DNA of 64,000 bases from the NCBI GenBank assembly GCA_032358165.1, contig JAALGY010000062.1, positions 496,001 to 560,000 of the forward strand, written 5' to 3'. Below, piece by piece: positions 1 through 10,276 of this stretch (position 1 is its first letter; every line of letters begins with the position of its first letter). Origin of the DNA: Diplosphaera chodatii (Eukaryota; Chlorophyta; Trebouxiophyceae; Prasiolales; Stichococcaceae). The translations under genes and the position numbers were made by a program. Below the pieces are notes generated by a model that saw only the letters and a program-made list of their open reading frames with translations, was not told where the DNA came from and did no database searches.

Positions 1-963
1 CTGCCGCTGCCTACTGGCGCTGATGCGGCAGACGGATTGGCCGCCTCGTGGGCTGATCCTGATCGCCTGCTGGCACTGTCTCTGGCGTCCGCAACCTGCT
101 CGGTGCTGACGTCGTCGATCGCCGCTGCAGTGCTGAGCAGCCTGGCGGCTTGCGGGGAGCGCCGAGCTGCTGTGGCGGACACGGGCCAGAGCTGCCGAAG
201 CAGCTGCAGCGATGCCGTGGATTTGTATGCTGTAGGCGATCTGCTGCCTGCTGCTGCTGCTGCCGCTGCGCCGTGCTGCTGCTTTGAGTCTGCGTCAGGT
301 GCTGAGCTGCCGAGGCATGCGGTGGCTTCATCCTGTGAACTACCATGCCATCTGCATTACACATAGCAATGATTGCTCATATTTCAAGATGAGCAGCGCA
401 ATGACACCACTGGAAGTTCGAACAAGAACCAAATCAGCACTGGCGCATCACCGGAATGACGCTGCATGTTGCAGGAGTGCTGCAGACAGCCGCAAGGCCT
501 CTGACAGGCAAATGTCCGAGCCTGGCAGACGCCGCTGTACACGAAACATCGCCTGCAATCACGTGTAATGAAGTAGTCTACATGCATGACCGCCAGGGCG
601 CCAGCTGACCGTCTGCATGTTGGCACGTGAGCATCTCCCGGTGGTCATGCAGCTTGCCAGCCTTCCTCCGTTCCAGCTCCTTGGCTTATTGCCACATTGC
701 ACCGTGTATCTGATCCGGACCCTCGCTGTCCTTTGCTGCCGCTGAACCCCGTTGGCGAAATACAGTATCACAGAGCATTCCTTGTAAGCCGCTGAGCATT
801 TCGGCTGCGCCGCAGCAGGTGCATGCATCACAGAGACAGTGGATGGAGACCTGCTACAGCATGTAGCAAGTCCAACGTGACCCGGCAGAGACACTTGTCT
901 TGGGCCACCACGTCGTACCTACGGCTCTTAGGTGGCGCAACCACCACCTGAGAGCTGACAGCA
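1..963. other. Left edge, no gene supported
   Basis: Both strands have open frames up to about 120 codons at 11-366, but they are driven by a CTG/CAG-rich tract around 240-290 that reads as poly-Ala, poly-Gln or poly-Leu depending on frame. No conserved motif or splice pattern was recognised. It may be the end of a gene cut by the window edge. From 370 to 963 I see nothing beyond the promoter side of the TRAPPC2 gene. Confidence 0.4.
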
Positions 964-1854
964 ATGGCTGCGCCGGTCCTCAGCCTAGTCATTGTTGGGT
1001 ATGGTGGACTATCATGTACACGCGCGCTTGCTGTGTCAGCATGCTTGTGATCGCACAACGATGCAGCTGCCGGCAGCCAGTGACGGAGAACTTAAAACAG
1101 CTTTTCAAGTGCCGCAGGCATGAGGACCACCCCATATTCGAGGCGGACCTGAGCAGCAAGGGCACTGAGGGAGGCGTGCGAGATGTGAGCACCTGTACAC
1201 GGCAGCAGCACGCTGCAGCTTGCTTGTACTGGCACCCAGTGTCAGGCAGAGGGCGCCTGCTGCAGCGGGAGTGATGATTTGGCAATGTTTGCGTCTGCAG
1301 GAGCGGGCGCAGTACTTGCACCAGTTTGTGATGCATGCGGCGCTGGATGCGGTGGACGAGCAGCTGTGGAGCACGAGTGCCATGCATCTGGGCGTGGTCG
1401 ACCGCTTCAACAACTTGCAGGCAAGGCTGAAGTTCCAGCAGTGCAGCCTGGCTTTGCCCGGCAAACACATCTGCGGTTGCAGCAGCAAAGCGACCCCCAT
1501 CTATAGTGCTCTTCTTACAGGTTTCGGCCTATGTGACAGCAGCGCACATCAAGTTTCTGCTGCTGCACGATGGCCGCAATGAGGAGTCCATCAAGGGGTT
1601 CTTCCGCGACGTCTATGATGCTTACCTGCGGGTGGGACTCATGTGCCCAGGCATCAATCAATCTAGCGCACTCCACCCCTGATTTCGCAAGACATGATCT
1701 CATCATGCATCTCCAAGCCGTGCGATCATAGCATCACATATTGTGGATGAGTTTTCAGGTGATCATGAACCCTTTCTTCACGCCGACCACCCGCATTAAA
1801 TCGGCGACCTTCCAGCAGAAGGTCCGCACCGCCAGCAAGACGTACTTCCGGTGA
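964..1854 (+). CDS. TRAPPC2: TRAPP complex subunit 2 (sedlin)
   Basis: Small core subunit of the TRAPP tethering complex, which acts in ER-to-Golgi traffic. Five exons join in frame: 964-998, 1118-1184, 1301-1420, 1521-1631 and 1759-1854, giving 142 residues, against about 140 in animals. Diagnostic stretches are 'MAAPVLSLVIVG', 'HEDHPIFEADL', 'QFVMHAALDAVDEQLW', 'VVDRFNNLQVSAYVTAAHIK', 'FLLLHD', 'FFRDVYDAYLR' and the C-terminal 'MNPFFTP'. These follow the longin-fold sedlin order without gaps. Exon 1 is only 35 nt and starts at the only ATG that fits. Intron 3 must use a GC donor (AG|GCAAGG at 1421), because the frame across FNNLQ|VSAYVT requires it. A TGTAA lies 302 nt after the stop. Orthology is read from memory of the family and is very likely. 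Confidence 0.94.
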
Positions 1855-2140
1855 TGCAGCACGAGTCGCAGCATCTGCCGAAGAACGGATACCGGCAGCT
1901 GCTGGCGCACCAGCATGCATGTCGCATGACCTTGCGGTGAACGCAGGGTGCAGTCGCGGAAGCTTGCCAATTGGCGGCGAGCTTCTGCATCAGGATGGTA
2001 CGGCACCACATAGCTATACCACATCGTCGTGTTTTGTTGCACATATTGACATCAGGATACAGTTGCAACCACCTTGCGAACGATGCTCTGACTGCAGCAC
2101 CTAGCGGCAATCCCTACTTCCCCAGCTACAAGGGGAATAG

Positions 2141-2175
2141 AAGGGTTTCCCTTCTTGTAAGGGTTTCCCTTCTTG
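2141..2175. repeat. 17-bp direct repeat, two copies
   Basis: The unit AAGGGTTTCCCTTCTTG occurs at 2141-2157 and again at 2159-2175. Each copy contains the near-palindrome AAGGGTTTCCCTT. It lies in the 3' flank of TRAPPC2. The rest of 1855-2645 shows no supported gene. Confidence 0.8.
2156..2160 (+). terminator. TGTAA polyadenylation signal (TRAPPC2)
   Basis: TGTAA, the usual chlorophyte poly(A) signal, lies about 300 nt downstream of the TRAPPC2 stop. It sits between the two copies of a 17-bp direct repeat. The assignment is by motif and distance only. Confidence 0.45.
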
Positions 2176-2645
2176 CCAGCTACAGTGGAAAGGGGACTCA
2201 GAGCCCAGTCGACTCATGTACGGGCACATGCGGGCTGTGACATTCTGAGCTGCCAGCGCCGTTGCAGTTGCAGACCGATCGTCAGGTGAAACAGTCCACC
2301 TCGGTCAGACGCATCCGGCGACGCCCTCAGACTACTGCACTCTTGCCAACAGAGGTCGTGCCGCCAATTGGTTTCTACCACATGGAGCCATTGCGGTGCC
2401 GCTGCCACACTCGAACTTCAATGACAGCGGCATGCATGCTCCACAGACAGCGCAGCAGCGTTCACACAGGATGCAGTCGACGGCAGTTGTCAGCACATTT
2501 GCGTGCGCATGCCATCAGGCAGCGGCGCGGCGGCACATGCATACGGGTAAATCACCGTCGACATCAGTGATTGTGAGGACATGTCGCGTTGGACCATCAG
2601 GTTCTGTCATACATACAGCAACTCGCGCTGGCTACCTGACACTTC

Positions 2646-4120
2646 ATGGTCACGCTGCAGGCGGCCAGCGAGGTTGCGGAGTCGGACCGCATTGCAGCGG
2701 TGCGGGTGGAGACGACGCGCCGCATCACCCAGCTGGTGCGCATGATGTATGTGCGATGTCACGCACCTGCAATGGCCCGACTTGCACGCTGTCGAGCAGC
2801 CAAGTTGACGACCGCATGGGCAAGGTTCCGGCTGCCGGCAGGGGCATTTTGCCACCGCGCTCACACTTCTTGGGGTGCTGACCATGCGTCCCCATGTCGA
2901 CAGGGCCGCGCGGGGCGGCCCCGCGAGGCGACGCTGCAGCTGGCGGAGATGGCGCGGCTGGGGGTGCAGCCGGACGCGATGGCAGCCACAGCCCTGGTGG
3001 ACGCCTGTGCCCGCAACGGCAAGATGGAGATGGCGCTGTCGGTATTCGATGAGCTGTTTGGTGAGGGCGACCGTGTCTCAGGATTGTGCTGTGGTTTCAA
3101 CTGGATCGGTGTGTGTGAGAGACATGTTTGTGGCTGCTGCGGCGACATGTAGATGGCATTGCCGATCAAGCTGCTCATGCTGGATGCCACGGTAGCTTTC
3201 GGCCCCAGCCCCGCAGCACATCAAATGGCTGACCATGCAGCATACCCAGCCAGCCTGTGTACCTCAGCTTGCTGGCTGCGCGCGCCTGCCTCCGTATAAA
3301 CTGGAGTCTTGTGCAATGACGCGAGTACCTCTGCACCTGCAGGCGACTTCCTGCAGCCGGACGACATCACGTTCAGCACGCTGGTGCGCGGCTATGGCGA
3401 GTCGGAGCCGCCGCAGTGGGCGGGCATCAGCTCGGTGCTGGGCACCATGCAGCAGCGCTTCGGCATGCGCCCGGGCACTGGTGGGCCTGCCTGAAGGTCG
3501 CCTACATGTAGCATCAGAAAGCCGAATGGTTCCAGACGATGCTGTAGGACTGACCTATGGGCCTCCACAGCTTGCACAATGGCTTTTTCAGTATTTGAGC
3601 TCTGAAGCAAGTGCTGTTTGCCCTGCAGCGGTGTACACTTCGCTGCTGTCCATCTGCGTGCGGACCAAGGATGATGACAGGTGAGGCGGGGTGTTGCTGA
3701 GAGGGGTCAGGATGCAGCCGGTTGTTCATGCAGACCCGCGTGCACCACGGTCGAACCACAGCGCAGGATCATGCCCTCGTCTTCATATGTCGCAGGGGCT
3801 ACGAGATCATCGAGCGCATGGCACGCACCGGCGTGGAACCAGACGATCAGGTGAGGCCCCTGAGCCCTGAAGACTGCCCCGCATCAGCTCATACCACATT
3901 GCACAGCAGGTGGTGTGCTGCGAATCGTAGCCTGCCTGCCTGCCATCATGCCATGCTCCACAAGCTGCACGCCCACGCCGCACAGGTGCTGGAGGCGGTC
4001 AGGCAGCGCAAGTCGCTGCGCAGCCACCTGCGCCGCGTGTACACCAACAGCAGCGCCAGCAGCAGTGAGGAGGCCAGCACAGCAGAGGGCAGCGAGCCAG
4101 AACCAGACGAAGCCCTTTGA
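2646..4120 (+). CDS. Pentatricopeptide-repeat-like protein, 5' end uncertain
   Basis: Probable organelle RNA-binding protein of the PPR type. Helical-hairpin repeats are visible in successive exons: 'VQPDAMAATALVDACARNGK' with 'MEMALSVFDEL' (about 2900-3060), 'LQPDDITFSTLVRGYGESEP' (3343-3480), 'VYTSLLSICVRTKDDDR' (about 3630-3680) and 'GYEIIERMARTGVEPDD' (about 3797-3848). These have the PPR pattern of PD-xx-T/Y-xx-L(I/V)-xxxxxxG. The last exon (about 3987-4120) encodes a basic stretch followed by an acidic Ser/Glu tail ending 'EPEPDEAL'. Introns after FG, T, DDDR and DDQ have GTG(A/G)GN donors. The first exon shown (from 2646, 'MVTLQAASEVAESDRIAA') is Ala/Arg-rich and may not be the true start, and no transit peptide was located. 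It converges on the Ycf33 gene. Confidence 0.68.
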
Positions 4121-4264
4121 TGGCTGGCCTCCCGAGACTTTGGTGGATGCTTGACAAGGCAGCTGGGCATTGTCACAGCAGAGGTATTGGCCACATGGCG
4201 CTGCAACCGTTGGCAGCGCTGTGGGTGGGTGCAAGCTTATCATGAGCACAAAATTGGGGCCGCC

Positions 4265-4269
4265 TTACA
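4265..4269 (-). terminator. TGTAA polyadenylation signal (Ycf33 gene)
   Basis: TTACA on the plus strand reads as TGTAA on the minus strand, 149 nt past the Ycf33 stop. It lies in the 297-bp space between two convergent genes. Confidence 0.5.
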
Positions 4270-4417
4270 CATAGTTAGGGTGCCAATGGGCTGGTCCAAT
4301 AGCCATGCCACCATAGCATGGCCATAATGCAAAACATCACTCAAGCATTTGTCTCAAACACGACCCAGTTGCCAGTCTGCCTGTGTTGCTGCATGGACAG
4401 CAGCCACTGCTGGCAGG

Positions 4418-5582
4418 TCAGATGCCCCTCGTGAGGTACTCGAAGTCGGTATCTCCCATGCCGAGCATCGTCTTCACCGTGACCGCCATGAAGGCGAACA
4501 GCACGACGCCGCCGACCACAAGAGCAACCGCCGTCGCGGGCCGCTTGGCCGCCTGCAGCGCACAGCGGCTTCCTCAGCAACCAATCGGCCGCACTTCCGC
4601 CATGAATGATCCCAGTGCCTGAGCGTGCATACGTGCTCAGGCGCTTGCGCGTACGACAGCACAGCAGGCAGGTGGCGAAGTTCAGCTGGCAGGGCGCAGC
4701 GGCAGATCCACAATGTGTAGCTTGCCTTGCGGAAGGGCTGGGAGACGACGTTGACGGTGCCCAGCATCACGGTGACGAAGAAGCGGATGTAGGCGCCCAC
4801 ATTGCCCCAGAAGTCCTCCTCTCCTCCAGCAGCCAAGTCTGCACACAGATGTGATTCACACGCATTCTGACGCAGAGCAGTGGAACATCCGCATCGCAGG
4901 CATTCCATGGCCTGAACAGCCAGGCATCGCGGCGTCTGTTCAGCTGCGGCTGCTAAGCTCGGTATGTGCTGCGGAACGACGCACCAAACACCGCGTTGGC
5001 TGCATGATGGTGCTGGCTGAGGTCTGACGGCTCTGCTGCCGAGGCTGCACCGCTGTGCAGGAGCACGCCCAGCGCCGCCGCAACTGCCAGGCCTGTGCCG
5101 CAGCTGCGCAGCAGCTGGTGCTGCGTCTCGCCCCCGGCATCGGGACTGCTGCCTGCAGGCACATGCACTATGATTGTGATGGTTATAGTCCAACTGTCGC
5201 ATGCACTGCCCCGCCCTGCATGCGTGAGCATCACCAGGCGTAGAATGCACCCATAGCAGCATGCCCAACACGGCACACGTCCACAAATTTGAACGCAGGC
5301 TGCCTCACGTATACATGAATGCGTATGCACACGATTCACGCCGCCAATCTTTGCGGTGATGACGCAAGAAGAACGTCCTGCACCTGATGTGCTGGCGATG
5401 CCGCTGCCGCGCTCTGGCAGACTGATGTCAGCATCCGCTGGTGTGGCAGCGCAGACGAGGTGCCGCCGTTGCCTGGATGGTCTGTGCGATGCGCGCTGTT
5501 GTTGCTGCAGCTGTCGCGGGGTGTGCAACACGGCATGCGAGCTGCACATGTGCATGGTTGCTGCGACGTGTGTCCCGGCCAT
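4418..5582 (-). CDS. ycf33: Ycf33 / DUF751 membrane protein, nuclear-encoded and plastid-targeted
   Basis: Short plastid/cyanobacterial membrane protein of unknown function. Four exons on the minus strand (5384-5582, 4985-5152, 4726-4838, 4418-4552) join in frame to 204 residues. The first about 65 residues are Ser/Arg/Gln-rich, ending near 'HLVCAATPADAD', like a chloroplast transit peptide. A second Ala-rich hydrophobic stretch with 'SGAASAAE' could be a lumen-type cleavage region. The C-terminal about 85 residues carry the family signature: 'DFWGNVGAYIRFFVTVMLGT', 'VVSQPFRK', 'RPATAVALVVGGVVLFAF' and 'KTMLGMGD', with two membrane spans. In many algae Ycf33 is plastid-encoded; here it has introns, so it is nuclear. 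The third intron uses a GC donor (AG|GCAAGC). It is transcribed away from the carrier gene across 369 bp. Confidence 0.78.
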
Positions 5583-5951
5583 CTCTCAGCTTGCGCTGCA
5601 GGCGTGCTTGTTGATTGTCAGTGATGTTACGCTGGGTTTATTCACGTACTAGCCATGTGTTTATGGCTCCGGAGGGGTCGGTGCTGCCAAGATTTGCCAA
5701 ACCAGTGGGGGCGGTCAAGCGGGCAGGACGATTTGTACCAATCCTGCTCTTCACCAGTCATGTGACCTGAGGGCGCAAGTTCGTAATGCAGATGCAAGTG
5801 ACGAGCAGCGCTGGTCCATCACATGTGATCCATCAAAGCACGGGCAAATCGCATTCAAGAGCCTGTGTCATCCCGTTGCGATCCAGATCCTGGCCGCGGT
5901 CGCTTCGGTCCGAAGTTTGATCTGCCACCAGTTGCTCACGCATGGCTGTAG
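5583..5951. promoter_or_regulatory. Divergent intergenic region, Ycf33 (-) and carrier gene (+)
   Basis: 369 bp lie between two divergent starts, so both promoters should be here. No TATA box or named element was recognised. Confidence 0.35.
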
Positions 5952-8751
5952 ATGGCTCCTAAGCCGCGCAAATGGGAGGGCAGCGCCGCGAAGTCGAAGC
6001 CAGACAAGCTGCTTGACGAGACGCAAAAGGAGCCGGGGCCTGAGCCGACCAGAAAGGAGAAGCTCAAGGCCTTTTGGCAGGTGCCACTCGAGGCAAATTT
6101 GGGGGCAAGTTTCGCAGCGCCGTAACGCTTCGTTTCGAGTCTCTCGAACGGCCAAAAGACCTGGACTCTATCCATGCTGATCAGGGCATCATGACCGGTT
6201 GCATAATCCACACCTGAGGCCGGACGCCGTGCCGTCATGGTGCGTGGCGCCGCCGCCGATTGGGACGCAGCCAGCAGTGTGCCGCCGCAGCCGCCCGCCG
6301 ACAGCGGTGCGCAGTCCCCAGCATGTCGGGGCCGCTGCCACGGCCCGCGGCTGCAGCTGTTGGCCTGCGCCCCTTCCCTGCGGCTTCCGGGCGGCCTGCT
6401 GCCCACGCGACGGTGCATCTCCCGGCCGCCGTCGCCGGGCGCAGCGGCGAGGTGCTCACTGCCGGCGCGCTGCGCGGGCTTGTGCGACATCTGCGCCTCG
6501 ACCGCCATCCAGGACGTCGCCAAAAAGGTGCCTTGTCGACCATTGGCCCGTCGAGAGCTTGCAGCTGACCGCCGCCACTGGCACAACACGTTGGGCGATA
6601 CGCTGGGGCCGAGGCCCCTGGTCTTACGAATTGCTTTCTTTCACGGTGCGAGCCAGCTGTGGTGCAAGATAACTCCTGTCGCCAGACCCTTCTTCTGGAT
6701 GCTGCAGAGCTCGCCCTGGCGCCACCTTGTTGCGGGCGCGCTGGCGGGCGCAGCCTCCAGGACGGCCACAGCGCCGCTGGAGACGCTGCGCCTGCAGGTC
6801 GGCCGCTGTCATACTTGGAGACCAAACCGTCTACTGTAATCGCACGCAGTCGCGCTTGGGACATAATGAGCGTCATGCGCCGACGCTGTCCGGGTTAAAG
6901 ACCGACACGCATGCTGCAGGCCATGTGCGGTGCGAGTGTGGCGGCGGGGCCCGTGGCGGCGGCGCGGCAGATCGTGGCGGCGGCGGGGTGGCGCGGCCTG
7001 TTCAGGGGCAACGCCACCAATGTGCTTCGCTCGGCGCCGCAGAAGGCGCTGGACTTTTTTGCCTTCGACGTTCTCAAGGTGCGGATGCATGGCCGGTAGG
7101 GCCTGAACACCCAGTGCAGGTTGCCACTTCGGCAACCAGCACCACAACGAGCAGGATGAGTAGACGTGCGCGCTCGTCACTGTCGCAGCTGCTGACTTTC
7201 TTAGAAGCATGCCTCCTATGCCCAGCTGCACACCGGTCACGGTGCCCCTCTGGATGCAGGGCGTGCTGCACGCTGGCGGCAGCGGCCCGCGCGTCTTTGC
7301 TGCTGCGGGCCTCGCTGGGTGCACGACCAATGCGCTGCTGTACCCGTTGGAGGTGTTCGCCCTGCAGCTGCACGTGTTCCAAGGACGTTGCACTATCCTC
7401 CAATCAGGCTATGAGTACATGGTTAAATGCCACATGGTTTCATGTGCATCCCAGACCCTGCGCACACGGCTCACAGCAGACACGCGGGGTCAGTATAAGG
7501 GTGTGGTCGATGCCTTCCGTAAGGTGATCGTGCAATGAAATAACCTGCTGCATGGCAGTGCCACTGCTGTCAAACGATGTGCTGCTGCATGGTGCTGTCG
7601 CTGATGTAATCCACAGCGCCAAGGGTGGCTGCTGAGGTTCAGGCAACGATTCGGCGCAGGTTGCGGCTGCGGAGGGTGTGTCTGGCATGTACCGAGGGCT
7701 GCTGCCCTCGGCGATCGCCATGCTGCCGGAGGCTGCCATCACCTACGGTGGGCTCAGCACCGCGCAGCACATCTGCCGTGCACACGTGCATGCCCATGCA
7801 TGTTGGGCTTGTTGCCGCCCCATGGCAGCCTGGCAACCCGTGATTTGCCGCCTGCACACGCAGGCATGTTTGACACCCTGAAGGCGCGGCACCGCAGCAC
7901 GCATGGCGGAGCGGAGCCCGACATCGCGCGCGTGCTGAGCTTCGGCGTCGCCTCCGCCTTCTGCGGTCAGGTGCGGCTCGACGCCAGCATGCTGAGCCGT
8001 GCACTGCTTCCAACCGGGCGCACGCTGGTCTTACACATCAGCCTTGGGGGCCATGGCAGCTGCAGCCCAAAGTGCTCGCGGTGCAAGTTTTCGCTTGAGG
8101 CAGCGAACACTCAAATGCCGTCCACTTGCAGCATTTGACATTGCTGCCTACCAACACTTGGCGAGCATGCAAAACGCGTGACGGTAGATATATGTGTCCT
8201 GCAGCTGGTGGCGTTTCCGCTGGAGACGGTGGCGCGGCGGCTGCAGGTCAGCGGCAGCTCCAACTTCGCGGGACTGACGGCGCACATCCTGCGCGAGGGA
8301 GGGCCCGCAGCTTTGTACAGGTGCGCCTGCGTTCGCCTGAGCACTGCGGGGTACAGACGTGAACCCGGCACGTAGGTGGTGCCTGCCAGGCGATGCAGGG
8401 TGCTCCTGCAGACTCTGCAAGACTGTTGGGTTCAATGGTCCTGTGCTGTCAAGGCTGCCAGGAACAGACGGTGCGGTGGGGTGCAGGGGCATTGGCGCAG
8501 CCAGCTTGCGGGTGGTGCCCATGGCGTGCGTTAGCTTTGGGACGTACGAGCTGGCGCGCAACGGAATCGCACGGTGGGAGGACTCTCGGGACGCCAACAG
8601 CAGACGACCCAACGCGGCAGCTCAGCTGCCGCTGCAGCCGCGAGGCAAGCGGCGGCGATGCTTCCAGCTACCAGGGCACCTGCTGCCGCCGGCCCCAGCT
8701 GGTAGCGCAGTTGTGTCTGCGGTGAGCAGCGCCAGCCCCCCGCGGCACTGA
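5952..8751 (+). CDS. Mitochondrial carrier family protein (Brittle-1 / SLC25-like)
   Basis: Six-span solute transporter of the mitochondrial carrier family; the substrate is not determinable here. Three carrier repeats are seen, each opening with its signature: 'APLETLRLQ' (6708-6797), 'PLETLRTRL' (across 7260-7352 and 7455-7523) and 'FPLETVARRL' (about 8206-8320). Matching second halves are 'GWRGLFRGNATNVLRSAPQK' (6920-7078), 'GMYRGLLPSAIAMLPEAAIT' (about 7648-7751) and 'AASLRVVPMACVSFGTYELA' (about 8492-8560). The order suggests a plastid/mitochondrial nucleotide carrier of the BT1 class. After the third repeat there is an unusual basic, Pro/Ala-rich tail of about 65 residues ending at 8751. 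The 5' part is weaker: exon 5952-6080 ('MAPKPRKWEGSAAKSK...') and an exon ending at about 6529 with 'DICASTAIQDVAKK' are phase-compatible, but the join between them is a guess. Confidence 0.85.
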
Positions 8752-9364
8752 TGCAGTCGTGCGCTCGCTGCCTGTGTGCAGCGGCAGAGTGTGAGTTGCG
8801 TGAGGGAGTGACACACGGTGAGTGAGAGTGTGTGTACATCAGTTCAACGTTTTAGTACCCCTTAGTGATCCAATCATCTGCACATCAGGCCAAACTATGC
8901 TGTTGCAACACCGCCTCAGCTTTGTGGTTTAGTTAAAATGTAGCCGTTGCAGTGTAGGGCGTTGCCGTGGTTTCGTAAGTTGGGAACCCCTGAATGGTAC
9001 AGATCAAAGCGTGCATGGAGGGCTTCAAGTGTGCTCCAACCCTGTTGCTGGCTCTGTGTGCCAGGCATTGCCTTCGTCCTAAATCAGCTCTATGCTCATA
9101 ATGGGCTATTGGGCTGCCTTTATTGGGCCTTTCCTGTACATCGATAGTCCCAGGATTCCCCTAGCCAAGGGGCTCACCTGCCCGGTGCTGGGTGCCCTTA
9201 GTTGCACAGTGTTCAGCGGCGTTGTGTGACTGTTGGGAACTGTGCAGTGACAGCTGAGGGGGAGAAGTGCTGCAGCGCGTCGTTTCAGCATCAGGTCCGA
9301 CAAGGGTTGGGACTAACTCGGTGGCATTGCTGGTGCGCCATAGTAGCAGCGATCAGCAGCCAGC
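8752..9364. other. Intergenic, nothing recognised
   Basis: 613 bp between the carrier stop and the ATP synthase subunit start. Only short open frames without conserved motifs were seen. Confidence 0.5.
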
Positions 9365-10036
9365 ATGCCCAAGTTCCCGCCCCACCAGCTTGCCTCAGAG
9401 CCTGTGAGGACGACGGTTGTGCGGGAGGCGAAGAGCCTGTGAGTATTCTCAGTCATACTGCTCAGGCTCTGCCTCATTGCCACCCAACATGCTGTGGGAC
9501 CGCACCCCTGCTGGTCCGCAGAACAACGCCATGCCTGGCTTCACAGCTATGTGATGGGCCCGTCGGCGCATGCTGTCCAGTCTGGTTTTCGGGTGGCTGC
9601 GTATCGTCGCAATGTGGAGTGTGCCGCAGATCGCTGTGCAACTATCCCAACACGGCTACTTCTTTGCGCAGGTGGCCGTTCTGGGTCGGGTTTGCAGTGA
9701 CAGGCTCACTGATTGTGAAGATGACACTCGGCCTGACAGGTGTGCCGTTACATATTGCGCCGTTGCTGAGACAGCCATTCCGCACCATCTGCCGTCGGAT
9801 ACGGTACATATCATGTCAGCTTTGTCGATGAATCCTAACGTGTCTATTTTGTCCCTTGTGCAGACGAGGACATCAAGAACTCAAGTGGGTTGCGCAGAGT
9901 GTGCTGGCAAGCTGGCAGCCCAGAGTTCTATCACCTGCAGCATGTGCCTCTGTACTGTGCAGATGATATGATGCGCATGCTGACTGACTTGTTCCATTGC
10001 ACTGCAGAGTTCGCAAACCCCAACCAGAAGCATTGA
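9365..10036 (+). CDS. Mitochondrial ATP synthase 6 kDa subunit (plant type)
   Basis: Tiny membrane subunit of the mitochondrial F1Fo-ATP synthase known from plants and green algae. Four exons (9365-9438, 9672-9739, 9864-9884, 10008-10036) give 63 residues. The second exon encodes 'WPFWVGFAVTGSLIVKMTLG', the single membrane helix with the family core (plant WPF-GFAVTG-LI-K-T-GLT). It continues to 'LTDEDIKNSKFANPNQKH', matching the plant EEDAKNSKF end. The N-terminus 'MPKFPPHQLASEPVRTTVVR' is basic and could support import. The third exon is a 21-nt microexon; the NSK codon is assembled across its 3' junction, which fixes both splice sites. No open frame longer than about 25 codons is contiguous, so ordinary gene finders may miss it. 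Confidence 0.88.
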
Positions 10037-10276
10037 TAGGGGCCTGAACCACGCCAGGGCAGCAGGGGCCAACTGAGAGCAGGACTGCTGCTGATCAGTG
10101 GCGCCTGACGTGAGACGGCTGCCGTACATTGTCAGCATTGACACAATAGCAAATGTCGACGTCCATGTGAAAGTCACGTGCAAGCACACCTCATTGCGCC
10201 AAAGAATATGGTCACAGCGTCCTGGCACACACATACGCGCCCAGGTTGCACATTTCAGCGCCAACACCCGCCCCAG

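Noticed and set aside
11..366. Gln-rich (-) or Ala-rich (+) protein at the left edge
   Set aside because: Frames are opened by a CTG/CAG tract. Neither strand has further support within the window.
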